From NCBI GenBank assembly GCA_020740775.1, contig JAHEWK010000013.1:1550001-1614000 (forward strand): a stretch of DNA of 64,000 nt, written 5' to 3'. Position 1 is the first letter of the stretch; the number at the start of each line of letters is the position of its first letter. The position numbers and the translations under genes were made by a program. This document shows positions 47,657 through 60,385 of this stretch, piece by piece. Source of the DNA: Ilyonectria destructans. Lineage: Eukaryota > Ascomycota > Sordariomycetes > Hypocreales > Nectriaceae. Below the pieces are notes generated by a model. It worked only from the letters and a program-made list of their open reading frames with translations, did no database searches and was not told the origin of the DNA.

Positions 47657-48474
47657 GCCCTCAAAAGGTAACCGTTTAAGTTGAAGGCCTACGCTTATCT
47701 CAAGTCAAACAACAAAAGGTATTCGGAAGTACATACTTGGTTTCAGTCTTCTGATTTCCCTATTAAAGTCCTACATTAGGTGGTTGTACTTGGGTGCGAA
47801 TCGTAGCTGTAAAACAATCATAAGAGCTCTCTCATCTGCAGAACGACAGCATGACATGACTTCTAGCCTTCTGTAGTAATGCTATATATACAAATCCGTA
47901 CGATTGTGTGAACACCATTCCATTTCCCGTCCTGTTCCGTCCCAATCGATTCCCGTCACTTGCCACCATTTCCAAGCCAAGAAAACATCAGATCCGCCTC
48001 TGAACAATAAAGTTAACGCACCTCTGTCGCCTTCCAAGCTAAACGACCACCTTCTTTGCCATCACCCGTGTATAGTACTAAACAATCAACACTTGTCCGC
48101 ACTCCCAATAAACAGGCGCCAAAGCGGCCTCCAGAACAACAAGTATTAGGGTCAGAGCCTGTAACCTAGGCACGACTTAACCACTGTGTCCACCATTCCC
48201 CCGCTCTTGCTTGCGTGTTTTCTGTCTTTCTCCTTCTCATAGGGGTTAAGAAGCAGATATCCCTGCGATAAAGACCCCGTTGCTTCTCGCAGGTAAAACG
48301 AATGGCCGTTATAATAAAATGAAAACTGAAACAAGAACGCAACATAGAGAATATTTCATATGCCGTCAAGTGGCTGGCAAACAACAACAGACCTTAGATC
48401 CCTTCGTTACGAACATAAAAAAGTCCTATATCTAGAAAGAAAAGAAAACACAAAACACCATTATCGTAATGTTT

Positions 48475-51400
48475 TCAAAGTTCAACAACTCGCTCGGGGA
48501 TGTTCTGTTGAATGAGTTGATGAGTCTTGTCGATGCCGCCCTCCCAAAGGGAGCGGGCGAATGCCCAAACGAAGGGAACCAGCGAGGGGAAGTAGCTGTA
48601 AAGCATGGTGCAGACCATGATTATAAGAAGAGGGATCTGCAGTGCGGTTAGCTTAGGGCCAAGGATTGGCGGGTGAGAGAAACTTACCCAGAGCAAGAAC
48701 AGGTTGCGGTCACTCCCAATTCTCTTCAACTTCTCCTCACGTGCCGCCAGGAACTGCTCCTGCTGTTCCTTTGTGATGGCGTTCTTTCGGCCAATCATGA
48801 GAACACTCGGCACCTGAGTCTTGGTCTCAACTACCTCGGATGTGGACGGCTGATCGTACAGGCTAGCGCACTTTACGTCGGCCTCGGCGTCACAGGCAGC
48901 CTGGATGGCAGACGCTTGCTTGCGGTCGAGCTCTTGTTGGGGATACAGCTCTTCGTATGCAGGCGGAGCTGCGGGGTTATTTTTAGGAGTCATGTCCCAC
49001 CAGCGAGGTTGTTCGCCATCCGCGTCAGGACGGGCTCCGGACATGCCCGGCATCAGCTGCTGCATCGCTCGCATGAACGGAGCCAGCTGTAGTGCCTGGT
49101 AGTCAGGCATCTGGGGGAAGTGAGGCAAGTTCTGGAAGTGCAAAGCCATGGATTGCTGGAATTGTTGCAACTGCTGTTGGACCTGTTGCAGTGGCTGTTG
49201 TAGTTGATCCCTGAACGCGGCGGCCGGCGCCATTGCGGGAGGAACCAAGTCCTCATCGTCGAGCTCCAGCTCGGCTGTCTTCTGGCGATGGAGGATGGGT
49301 CGGTCTTGTCGTAGTCCGCTAGGTCTTCTCATTCTCAAGTAAGAGTCTTCATCAGGGTCCTCGTCCTCAAAGTCCCCTGAGGTATACTCTGGGCTCTCCT
49401 CACTGGAGTCGGCTGACATGTGCTCCTCGTGGCTGTGGATCTTGCTCATAGGCTCCCACAACGATCGAAGCGATGTGGCGCTGCTGGCTCTGCTATGAAG
49501 CGAGGCACCACTGCTGCGGGATCGGACATGGCGTTCGGAACGGCGGATGGCGCGGAGGACAGCTCGGGACTGGGCCACATCGGCGGCAGCGAGTCCAGAC
49601 AAGCTTCGGACGGTAGGATCGGCACCGTGGAGCATCAACCTCCGCACAATCTCGGGGTGGTTGTGAATGGCAGCCAAGTGCAAAGGTGTGAACCCACCCT
49701 TGTCGCGAGCGTCAGGGTTTGCTCCGCGAGCTAAAAGAGCAGCAACAAATCGATGGTAGCCAAGCGAGCAGGACAAGTGGAGCATGGTATGGCCGGTTGT
49801 TCTCTTGAGATCCAGGCGAGTCCTGTGAGTGCTGTCGTCGAGATCGATCAGGTCGAGGCACTTCAGGAGTTGGGACTCCAGATGGGCGTATGGCGCATGG
49901 TTAAACATCTGACCACCAGGTGGCTGGCCACCAGATGAGCCACCAGCAGAGCCACCACCGCCCGACCAACCAGAGCTACCGTCGTTCAAGATCCTTCGGG
50001 CCAGATCGCTAACATCGACCATCTGGCCAGACATTTTGTGGCCGAGGACGGACAGGGCAGTCCTGATGAGCTTGTCCTCGTTGTCATCAATGTACTTGAA
50101 GATGGGCGGTTGCTTGCCCATGGGGAAAGCTTGGGCGGCTTGCGCAGCCTGGTGCTTGAAGGTGACAGCAACAGCTCCTGCGACAGGCGAAGGAGGCAAC
50201 AAACAGACGAGAGACGACTCGCCCCAGAAAGTGGTAGTGGTCGCCTTCTGCTCACCAAACCAGACCTCCAGTCCTTGGAAGAAGGCCGCACCTAGTACAG
50301 TCACCTCGATTCCTCCAATCTTGGGACCTTCGTTGGGGATGATCTTGTGGATTATCGGGGGCACGCGAGTCTGGTTCAAGCCCAGGGGCAGTGAGTACAT
50401 GGCGCCATTGAGTTGGTTGAATTGATTCTGAGACGCTGCGCTCACGCTGTTCCTCAGGCCGTTCGGACTAGGGGCTCGGCTTGCGTGGTTTGAGGCAGGT
50501 GCCGAATACAGCTGGGCCATCGCCAAGTTGTCCATGCTCGCAGATCGGTTATTAGTAAAGAAGGCGGGTTGATCATTGCTGCTAGGGGTAGGGGGGCCAG
50601 TAGCGAATGGAGCCATGCCATTTTGTTGTCCAAACAAGCTATCCGCTTGCGAGAAGGCGCTGAGGTTCGGGGTGAAGGGGGAGGTAGCGGTATTCATCTG
50701 GTTGCTGGTCGCCTGAGCACCAGGCGAGGGAGAAGTGTCAAGACGAGTCATGGTGAGACCATTGGGGACCCTCGATCCGCTAGCCTTCCTTTTCTTCGAC
50801 ATAGGTCCTCCTGAGGATGGTGAAGCAGGACGAGACAATGTTCGGGATGTGGCCCCTGTGGGTGTCGTCTTGCCTGACGAAGAGGCCGTGTATGATGACT
50901 GGCTGTTCCGGTGTTGCATGTTCGAGAGGTCGCTGCTAGACGGCGACATGCGGAAATTGCCATTGGGTGTAGGGGGGAGTAGATTACTAGTGTCGATGGG
51001 TTGAGGGTTTACCGGAGCTGACGCAGCAACTGGAGCTTCCGGTATCGAGGGTTGTGTCGTAAGTTGGGCCATAGGGTGCGTCTTGTGATCGTCGGTGATC
51101 ATGATAGGGTTCGACATGGCTTGCGCAATGACTCGGTCCTGGAAGTCCTTGATCGTGAAGATGACGTTGAATCCCATCTTCTCACCATGGTGCCGACAGT
51201 AGCAGGCAATGCGCATCGGGGCATCAATCTGCATGGCACCATTAGGCACAACTGGCTCCGGGCGTCCATTCGCGTCCATGACACCGCTGAGAGGCTGCCA
51301 CTCCTTCACTTCTTGCGTGTTGAAGACGATAACACGGCGCTCCTCGTCCTGGCTCCAAAGCTTCTCCTCGTCAGGCTTCTTGATCTTTTTTCTTGCGGCC

Positions 51401-52787
51401 CGCTTCCGTTCTCGAGTGATACATCCTGGGCATATTCGCACATCGCCGCCATTCTGAGGGGAGTTCTCCTCATCGTCCATACTAGGCAGATAACCCTGGG
51501 GATGAGACGCAGCTCGGTCCAAGGCGTTCGTCTTCCTGTCGGGTCCCTCCATCGCGCTGGTGCACACCAATGTGACAAAGAGCTCAAGCGTATCCGGGGT
51601 TCTCTCAGGAGTCGGCTTAGCGAGGAGTTTAGGTTTCGAAATAGTATGAGCGGGGAGGTGAAGCTTGGTGACACCCGGGGGGAGAGGAGTCAGCGTCATC
51701 TTGATTGGAATCTGAGTCTCAACACGGGACTTGAGAGGAGTGGGCAGAATCCTGAGCTCGTATCGGCCGGCGAAGTTGTACGCAGGCGGGGTGAGCATCG
51801 GCATCTGTTGTGGCATCGGCATTGGTTGGTTCATTTGAACGCCAAAATGAAGGGGATTGGGCAGGCCATCCAGAGTGGGTGCGGTGCCATCCAACCCGGT
51901 TGGCCAGATAGCGTTACCCAAGTTCCCATTCATAACTCTGGCGAAATCGGGACCGGCGTTGGGCGAGGGGGAGTTGAACAGGGCTGCCGGCGAGCCACCG
52001 TGGCTCATTACAATATTGGACATGGGCGATACCTCGCGCGATCCGGCCGTCTTCAGTCCGTTCATAGAGGATGATACAGAATATTGCTTAATTTTGTTAA
52101 CGTCAAGTTATAGATTACCCGAAAAGTGTGGGTTTGACTTACCGAAGGGGCCTTGTGGTGGCCTTGAGCATTTGTCTTCATCCTTTTAGGGGGTGCCTCC
52201 GACTTCATAGGGCTGTTTGTCTTGATGGTAGGCATCTCGGGGGACGCCATGCTAGGTTGGGCGCCATTCGCCATCTCGGGGCTACTTGAAGCGCTCTCGA
52301 AGTCGAAAGATCGGTCGAGGAAACTGTCGTCCTGGCCGAAGCCGTAAATGCCATCGAGGGCAGAGGGGTCGGCATCGCGGCCAAAGGCAAAGGCGGCATC
52401 GTCGTCGGTAAATGTGCCAAACCCTGGGTTACCCCATTCCATCTTGATATCGCCGTCATCCATCATTACATCGGTGGTAGTAGCGGGCGTCTTGGAGGAG
52501 GTGGAGCTGCCGGTGCGTTTTGAGGAGGCCGACTCGGAGGACGAGTCGTGATAAGAGCCGTTGGGAGAATCGGGGAAAGGACCCGCGGAGAGTTCCTGAG
52601 GAGATAGAAAGGCCTTGGGGTCGCTGGCGCCGAGCGACTCTAGGCTCTGGAGGGTATCTGGGCTGTTGGAGAAGTCGAAAAGGTTGTTGGCACCGAGGTC
52701 GTCATCGGAAAAATCGTTGAATTCGCCGCCCGACATAGCAACGCCAGCGATGAGAGGGCTGCCGGGGCCGGTAGCAGCGGGTGTCAT
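48475..52787 (-). CDS. mga2: Membrane-tethered IPT/ankyrin transcription factor (Mga2/Spt23-like)
   Basis: Three exons, 52787-52143, 52086-48688 and 48636-48475, all joined in phase 0, give 1401 aa. Order: acidic N-terminal activation region, conserved Mga2/Spt23 N-terminal domain (YELRILPTPLKSRVETQIPI onward), a long Ser/Pro region, an IPT/TIG domain at about 790-875 (PIIHKIIPNEGPKIGGIEVT), ankyrin repeats at about 970-1050 (GHTMLHLSCSLG, GGFTPLHLAAIHNHPEIV), a Gln-rich segment near 1180, and a C-terminal membrane helix near 1345-1375 (IPLLIIMVCTMLYSYF). In yeast such proteins sit in the ER membrane, are freed by ubiquitin-dependent processing, and activate fatty-acid desaturase genes. Intron 2 (51 nt) lacks an in-frame stop, so retaining it would insert 17 residues next to the membrane helix. 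Confidence 0.93.
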
Positions 52788-53555
52788 GACCAGCGGAGCG
52801 AGAGCTGGGATGACCCGGGGGCACGGTGGTGAAAATAGGAAGTGGGTGGTGAATCAAGGCAATTGGAGTCGGTGTCGCAGATCACAGTTCACAGGTCGGT
52901 GTCGGCGCGGGGGGGTTCGGAGAGCGCCGCGGGACGCATCGACACGAGAAGACTCGGCGGGGGGGATTTGCGATGAGAATCGGAATCGAATATATTCGCA
53001 GCGAGCCCTAGACGGCCATGCTCGACCGAAGAGCGAGCGTCGGGCAAGGCGGGCGGTGATGGATGTTCCAGAGGGAAGACGTGTGGCGTGGCGGTTGGGG
53101 CAGACGAGGTGTAAAAGAGGGAACAAGTGCCCCGAGACGCTGGCAAACGCACGCGAACACAGTGGGGACTAGGTGCGGTGGGCAGGTCGGTCAGAGAGTC
53201 GAAAAAAAGGCCGGTCAGGGTCGCCTGCAAGATGTCGGCGTGCCTGGAAGAAATCGGGGCCCGTGTGGTCGAGCCGAGCAGAGGGTAATTAGGCGGCGGG
53301 CGGTGGTCGGTGGTCGGGGGAGAGAGAGAGAGGAGGGATTTGGACGGCGAGAGGTTGAAATGTTAGATTCGGCGAGGAGGCAGGGAAGCAGCTCAGAGTC
53401 GACAGCAAGAGGCGAGACGACGGGACGGCGTGTTGGATGCGACGGGTCTGGGCCAGAAGAGTGGAGGTTTTTGGCCGGCTTCTTGAAGCGTCTTTCCGTG
53501 TCTCTCTTGTCTGTTCGCCAGTGGACGTGGGCCGCTGGGACTAACTGGGCGGGGA

Positions 53556-53579
53556 GGCGTAGGCGTTGGCGTTGGCGTG
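53556..53579. repeat. GGCGTT short tandem repeat
   Basis: Three to four copies of a GGCGT(T/A) unit in non-coding DNA upstream of MGA2. Confidence 0.7.
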
Positions 53580-53620
53580 GGAGAGAGTGTGGGAGACTGG
53601 GAGTAATTAGTACGAAGTAC

Positions 53621-53672
53621 ATGTGTGAGCGTGTGTGTGAGCGTGCGTGTGTGAGTGTGCATGCGTGTGTGG
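53621..53672. repeat. GT-rich microsatellite
   Basis: Interrupted GTGTGA/GTGCGT units over about 50 nt. Confidence 0.8.
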
Positions 53673-56600
53673 GCATGGGGACTACGAGCGTGGATACACA
53701 GGCTAGCCTCCCATTGGCTAGTTTCAAGTGGTGCGTGGCGGGGATTGGTACTTGATCAACAGGGCCCCGTACCCAGTACGTACCTGCTCTGCGCTGTGGT
53801 GCCTTCAAGGTACCTAATAGGGCAGGCCCGCTTCTGGCCCCGGGACAGTGCGGTTGAGGGCTGCTCGGCACGGTTCCCTCGGCATTCAGAACCGTACGCC
53901 ACACGGTGCGGCAGTGTGCCCCCGCACGTCCCAGGACCTGGCTCCCCGCCCTCTTTGGATCCCTCTTTGACCGGGGCCAGCTTCCATCTGTGAGTGGATT
54001 GGTCAACGAACCAAAGTCGTGTTCCAATTCGCCCCGGGTCCCGTCCACCTAAGGGCTTGTTTGGGGTACCTTAGCCCGGGATTTACCTGTTAGCTGGCCT
54101 GGCGGTACCTGCTCAAGCCTCCGGGTGCCAGACCGACTGACAGCCGCGGAGGCACCGCGACTGCTAAGGCGATGGCCAATGGCATTCGCTACTAACTTAA
54201 AATCAATTGTAAACGAAGGAGAGTTGGTGCGAAGTGGTCTATCTAGGTCAATCTAGGTAGGAGGGCTTCTACCCGTTCCGTGTGGTGGCCAATTCCGCCC
54301 GCCGTGACCCCGTGGTGTGCCCTGGTGATGAGCCAGCGACGAGTGACTCTCATCATCTCGAGCCAAGCCAGGCGGCCACCCAAGGAAATTGGCGTCGACA
54401 CTGGGGGGCTCGAGAGGAGACGACTTGCTGGGGTTGATGGGGGGCCGGGCGGGGGGTAACAAAGTTGGGATGGGAGGCAGCACTAATCGGAGTTTATTAC
54501 GCACGCTGTGACTCCCACCTTGGGCAGAAAGGCGATCTTCAATATCGTTCCTGTCATCACTCCGAGCCAGCCTGGCCTCAACTGGCCTTAAATGGCATTG
54601 CCGGGCGGCTCGGTGGGCGAATGTCAGTAGTCGTAGGTCGGCGGCGGATGTCATATTTCCCCAACGGCCACGGACTTCGGCCCCCCGCGGACCAGGTTGA
54701 GAAAACGCCGTCCTGATCGGAGTCGGAGACGGCAGCAACCCCGGCATCGACGAGACGACACAAGGCCAATCCTCACAACTGCCCATATCAATCAAAAGTA
54801 CCGGGTTACGAAGCCTCTGTCATTACATCCGCGCACGCACGCAAGCCCGTGCATCTAGGCTGCACATCCCGGACGTGCAGTCAGTCCTGGAGCCCTGGGC
54901 TGCTGCACTCCAACTGCAAGTGGACATGCAGTTGTAACCGCCATGGAGCTGTTGTGTTGGAGTGCGCTCATACATATCCGCACCTTGTCCTCCCACTGCA
55001 AAGCTACTCCCCCTTCCCAGTAAAGTAAGCAAGCAGCAAGGTCAAGGTTCAGTCAGGTGCAGCACGCCTCGTACATACATTCGCAATCGACAGCAATGCA
55101 GACACCCCAGGGCCTAATAATAAGGGATCGTCTCGCCTTACAAGCCTGACATGGCTCGACTGCCGGCGTCAACGCCATGTCAAAACACCAGCCTCAATTG
55201 CAACAGCACCCGATTCCAGGCTCTTCGGGGCGCTGCCTACGCCCAGACACACCCCAGCCCCTCTAGACTGATGATGACACTTACAGCTTCTCCAGTGGCT
55301 GCAAACATGGCGCCGTTTGCCCCGGTCTTGTCCTCTTCTCCCTGCTCCAAGCTCCACGCCCAACAAACTTGGCACTGCCCTCTTACATAGTACACGGTGC
55401 CCCGATGACGACGATGGACCCCCGTTACTCCCGTTGCACCCGAAACGCGCTTGCTGAGTGATCTGGGTGATCTGGCGGATCTGGCCTGGTCTGGCCGTTT
55501 GTTGTTGACCTAATGTGCGAGGCTAATCTTCCCCGCCTTGGTCTAGATAATGCTTTGGAGAACCGTGAGGAGACGTCGGTCGGCGCAACCCAATCAATCA
55601 ATTGCTCCATGGCGTGCGTGGTGACAAGAGTCACGGTTGCATTGCATTTAATGTAGGGACCCGGCTGAGCAGGTAGGCCAGTTTGACGGACGAGGCAGGT
55701 TAGCTGCCTTTCCTCGTGGGCGCCTCAATTGCATCAAGAGGATTCAATATTGTGGAAACATTCCTCGCATCTCCGCTCATCCTGACGTTGTGGTCAAATC
55801 TCCATTTGCAACTGCATCTGCAAGAGACATAATTATGCGGCGTAACCGCCACCGCCACCACGCAACAGACACAGCCCTCCCTACCTCCCCCTCTGCAGCA
55901 CACAAAACTTACAGCCCGTAAACCCCCATGTCCATCAACGCCACAAGCATCTGTGTACCCTCTAGTCGTCGTTGTCGTCGTTATCAAGCCCTTCTAGGAT
56001 GGAACCAAAGGATCAACGGTGCGGAGGAAAAAGTACAAAAAAAAGCACCAAAGGCGCCACAGTGACCAATCGCCTGCACGTCCAGCCCAGTTCGTCCAGC
56101 GTCCCCGTTTCTATCCTGTAATGCCGCAACGTGCGGGCGTTGCGAAATCGCGCGCCTCCTGCAGGTCTCTGCCTGGCTTTCCTGACATCTCAACAAAAGC
56201 GACAGATAGGCGAGTTATCAGTTATCACGCACGGCCGTTGATCTGTGGCGCAACCACGCGAGCGCCTCTTCTACAGGCTCGAGTTACATGAACTCTGATA
56301 AGGCGCGAGTTATTGTGGGCGTAAACAAGTGGTTACACAATGCCAAGGGCACTGTCTCGTTGGATGTCTTGACGCCTGGACAACTTGGCCATGGATCGAG
56401 GCCCAGTGACTTTGATTCACGTCACCAACCTCCACTACACATACATTAGTAGATGACAGCTCAGAACTGAGTAAGACAAGCCGGCCTAACAAGCCAATAC
56501 ATGTCCTCGCCTTAATCACAAGGTGGTTCTCTGAAATGATCCCCCTCTACCCCCAACTCCATCTTCCACTGTAGAGGTACATCTCAGTTTCTGTAATCGC

Positions 56601-58065
56601 CTCATAGACGACCCACATGGGCCACTGCCGCCTGGCTGATGCAAGATGTAAACCCAGATCCCAGGCCCTTGTCTCACTCCCACCCTTCTCTAGACGCCCT
56701 CTTGTGACAAACAGATTTGCCTGCATGCGTGGGCAACGCACAAGACACGCGCCCTACTTTCCAATTCGGCATGGAATAAAAAACGGCATAGTACTGCATC
56801 ACTAAAAAAAAACCAACCCTGAACTGTGGTGGTGTTGCCACCTGGCAGCCCAAAAACCGCCGCGGCGCATGGCAGCCTCGACACGGACACGAGGATGCGA
56901 CGTCGGCTATCAGTCGGTTCACCATCTCGTCTAGTTCCCGCCCCCTCACTCATTCTTACGACGAGCCAGATGCACAGCGCCCAAACTTGAGGCCTCAATC
57001 TCCCGTTGCGGCGCTGGATAGCGAAGAAAAGCCCTCAATTCGCCATGACTTCGTCATATTGACGTCCTGGGCCATAGTCCGGTCGGCCCACCCCTGCTCA
57101 TACGGCTAAGTCGGTAGTTGTTATGAACCAGCCCCTCCAACACCTCCGCCGCGCCGTCGCCGAGTCTCGGGGCTATCAGCGTATGTGTCGTCTTTCCCTC
57201 CGATCCCACAGCCGATCTAGATGCGGGCCGTTCTTGGCCCAGTTCACCGGTCCCAGGGGGGCTGGACACCAACAGGACCGATCAGGGTGCCGGTCCGACA
57301 TCGAGGTGCAACCCCGTGAGTGTTAGTCTGATCTGTCGGGAGTAATCGTAATGAAGGCCTGCATATCTAGCCCAAAGTATGTTGCACGTAGTAAACTATA
57401 ACAGCTTATGTGCTCCCTTAATGCTTGATTCAGGAGTGGCAAGCACTCAGCCCCTTCCGGCTCGACAACAACACTAAGGCAGCGGGACAACGGCCGTTCT
57501 AAGAAGCGAGGTGTCCAAGTTGCCAATCATGCATTTGCTTTAAGTTGCAACATGGCTTGAGTCGGGTCGGCGATATCTGCCAATGAAGCTCCGCTGCTAC
57601 CTCCCAATCGTCTCATACCTCTGTCATCGGCCATGCTGACACCAGTGATATACATGACTCGAAATGCCGATCAGGAAATCAACGCAAGCCCGACATGGGT
57701 CCGAAGGCGGCGGCCTTCGATAGGTCGCATTGGATGCTATTCCCGGAATATTCACATGACGAAGAAACGTCAACATGCCCCTGATTCCCCTTTTCCAGTA
57801 GCACAACCAACCCATGCGCCGCCGTCTCACCAAGGCAGGCGCCTCGAACAAGAATGAACTCTGGACGAAGACTGGTGAGAACTCAGGCGTTCCTGGCTAA
57901 GGCACGCATACGGCATGCTTTTAATATCTGCTCATGCATCTCACACGAGGCATCCCGTGTTTCCGCAATAGGAAACTGCACCAGAAAGTCAAGTTACACA
58001 AGCCCAAGCCACGCATACTACAGTAACCCACTTATCCGGTACGGAGAATAAGTAGATAGGTCTCT

Positions 58066-58088
58066 TATCCCCCGTAGAGGGGGGGATA
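58066..58088. other. Hairpin TATCCCCC/GGGGGATA
   Basis: A perfect 8-bp stem with a 7-nt loop, about 360 nt past the RNase H1 stop codon. It may lie in the 3' region of that transcript. Its role is unknown. Confidence 0.4.
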
Positions 58089-58445
58089 CGACTTTGTTAC
58101 CGTTTTCTGGTTGCACATTGTGGCAAAAATGTCAGCCGATCTCGGTTCATTTCGGAGCTAAAACTCCAGAGAGTATGTATCACGACAAGAAGACAGAAAA
58201 GGAAAATGAGACCAAAGACAAGAGACGAAGACAGAGAAATCTCCATATCCACACATGTACCAAAAGACTCCACGCCCTAGCAACTCAAACAAACAAACAA
58301 GATTGGTCTCAAGAGAGCTCCTCCCGCTTTCCTGCGATGTTGTTGTCCGCGATATACACAGCCTCGTCCATCCCGAAGACATAGCCATTGTTTCCGACCC
58401 TATGTATCTTCTCCATCGCTTCTAGTCATCCAGCCAGGAGATGTC

Positions 58446-59489
58446 CTACATTCTGGCTCCAAGGACCGCCAGTCTATCCGCGGCAATGTTGCCGCGATCC
58501 GAAGCATGCCCCTTAACCCACTGGAAATAGGTGTTGGAGCCGGCCTTTGTGCGTTGGGCCATCTTGGCCAGCACGTCGCGGATGATGTCCTGGTTCTTGA
58601 CGTCCTCGCCCGTGGCCGTCTTCCAGCCCTTGCGCTCCCAGCTCAGCGCCCACTGCGTCACGCAGTTGATAGAGTACTGGCTGTCACTGAAGATCTGCAC
58701 CGCTTGATCCAGGGGCGCAATCTCCAACGCGCGTAGCATCGCCATCAGCTCAGCCCGTTGGTTCGTCTGCAGCTCGCCTGGTAGTTTTTCCGACAGGTTG
58801 CGCGGGTCGCCGTTGCCGAAAAAGACGCCCAGGCCTGCCCGTGATCCCTTTTTGCCGTTGGCCAGGCTGCTGCCGTCTGTGTAGACCTTGAGTATATCCT
58901 CCTGGGGTCCTGTCGGCACGGGGTCTTCCTTCGGTGTTGGCTTGGCTTTTTTCGCGGGGGCCTGCTCAGGTTCCACAGCCTCTTCTCCGAGGGCTTCGAT
59001 GGCATCGCGGTTGCCAAACTGCCTGATGTATGCCACCGCTTCTGCTCGTGTTGCAAAGCGCTTGTATTTGGGCCCCTTGACTCCCTTGATAGCTTCCGAA
59101 GCTTCCGTCCAGTCTGTGTAGATACCGGTCGGGCTGCCCACGGCCACGGCGTAGAACTTGTCCGGTTCGTTGGACGATGACTTGACTTTCTTGCCAGCGA
59201 CGAAATTATCGGCATCCTCCTGGGACGTAAATGACTTGACTGTACGCACACAAAACGTTAGCTTCTTGCTGTACGATAAATTTTGTTCCTTGTCAGGTCC
59301 GAGGTTCTACTCACAAACAGCTCCCTTGAACCCCGCCGTCTGCAGTTGGCACTCGGCGTAGGTCAGGTAGACGCCCGGGTGAAAGCCAGCCTTGACGGCG
59401 TAGAATTTTTGCACATTGTCCACCTTGCGCTTCTTGGAGGAGCCGGTCGACGCAGGAGTTGCCCCCGCACCCGCACGCCTCTTGTTCAT
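58446..59489 (-). CDS. rnh1: Ribonuclease H1 with two N-terminal hybrid-binding domains
   Basis: Two exons, 59489-59315 and 59239-58446, joined through a split Phe codon, give 322 aa. It cuts the RNA strand of RNA-DNA hybrids. Two hybrid-binding (viroplasmin-like) domains come first: KFYAVKAGFHPGVYLTYAE at 28-46 and KFYAVAVGSPTGIYTDWTEA at 86-105. A Lys/Pro/Glu linker leads to the RNase H fold with all catalytic residues: D180 (YTDGSS), E222 (NQRAEL), D244 (FSDSQYS), D313 (NIAADRLA), plus H303. No ATG lies upstream in frame, so no mitochondrial presequence form is visible in this exon. The first exon has a nuclear-signal-like KKRK. Donor GTGAGT; acceptor TACAG. Identity is secure. Confidence 0.95.
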
Positions 59490-59997
59490 CTCGGCGTTAT
59501 CGTATTGGTGCTCGGGTCTGTGATGGAGGTCGGCGGGGTGGAAAGCTTTAGCGTGACGGAGGAAGTTGAATATCGACAAGTCGGGAGAGCTCGGCGCATG
59601 CTCCAGCGCCCAGGTCGGCGCCGCGGAGGATAAAAGGCGGACGGTCTGAGCAGGGCGACTGGCGAGACGCTGCGGGAGTCCTTTGATGACGACGCTGCTG
59701 GGGCAGTTGGAGAGGTCGTGGGCGACGGTTGGACGAGGCTGGAAACGGCGGACAAAGAGTCAAAGCAACCGCATGGCGAGTGCAAAATCAAGGGCCTTTC
59801 ACTGCGTCTCTCGAAAGCCCTGCGTCGGCTCCGGGGGATTTGTTTTTCGGTCAGGGCGTGGGCGACGTCGTGGGCGTGCAAAGACAAAAGCCAGAGCGAG
59901 CAGGGAGGTGCTGGAGACGTCGCGTACTAGGGGAGGGGAGACCAAACTTCACCACCTCCTCCACTGGTGATCCGAGCCAACAAGGAGGGGCACTGGA

Positions 59998-60030
59998 GCC
60001 AACCCAGCCAACCCAGCCAACCCAGCCAGG
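59998..60030. repeat. AACCCAGCC tandem repeat
   Basis: Three full copies of the 9-nt unit at 60001, 60010 and 60019 with partial units at each side. Confidence 0.85.
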
Positions 60031-60073
60031 GTCCCATGCCCACTCTGCCGCACTGCTCTGCCGCGGTTATAGA

Positions 60074-60225
60074 TCAAAGACTCAACGAAAACCTCCTTTT
60101 CTTTGTTTCTTTGTTTGCTCATTGTTTCTTCAACCGAGAAATTTGGCACTGAGAATCCGATCACCCCTTCGTCCGGTCATCCGTTTCTCCCGCTTAAAGA
60201 ATCCTGTTTGATGCACACGACAAGC
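60074..60225. repeat. Diverged direct repeat, copy 1
   Basis: Shares with copy 2 (60386-60515) the blocks AACGAAA, CTTTCTTTGTTTGCT (approximately), CTTCAAC(C/G)GAGAAATT, GAATCC(G/A)ATCA and TGTTTGAT, in the same order with small gaps. The two start about 310 nt apart. Confidence 0.65.
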
Positions 60226-60385
60226 ATCATAAATGTAAATCCAGGTTGGCATCGTAACAGAGCGTTATCAGAATCAGAGCGTTATCGGTTTTTATTTCCT
60301 TACATCTCTTGCTAAGAACTCAACGCCCCTAGCTCCCGTGACCATGTCATAAATGCACATATTTGGTCCTTGCCCACTCTAGAAC

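Larger units (their letters stand above)
46491..48474. other. AT-rich intergenic region with dispersed repeats
   Basis: About 2 kb, notably A/T-rich after 47100, holding several copies of a short dispersed repeat in both orientations. No gene is supported. It may contain the remains of a mobile element. Confidence 0.5.
52788..58445. other. Gene-poor region upstream of MGA2
   Basis: About 5.7 kb between the MGA2 start and the RNase H1 3' end. It holds GA-rich sequence (53318-53338), a GGCGTT repeat, a GT-rich microsatellite, a hairpin at 58066-58088 and a weak spliced frame at 55700-55950 (see findings). Frames up to 277 codons (53215-54048, minus) overlap low-complexity DNA and show no domain. 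No gene is supported with confidence. Confidence 0.45.

Noticed and set aside
53215..54048. 277-codon minus-strand frame upstream of MGA2
   Set aside because: Crosses GT- and GGCGTT-repeat DNA and encodes repetitive His/Thr and Pro/Leu-rich peptide; no homology is recognised.
59490..59579. In-frame extension of RNase H1 upstream of the chosen ATG, resembling a targeting presequence
   Set aside because: The frame is open but begins with TTG; there is no ATG, so the start at 59489 is kept.
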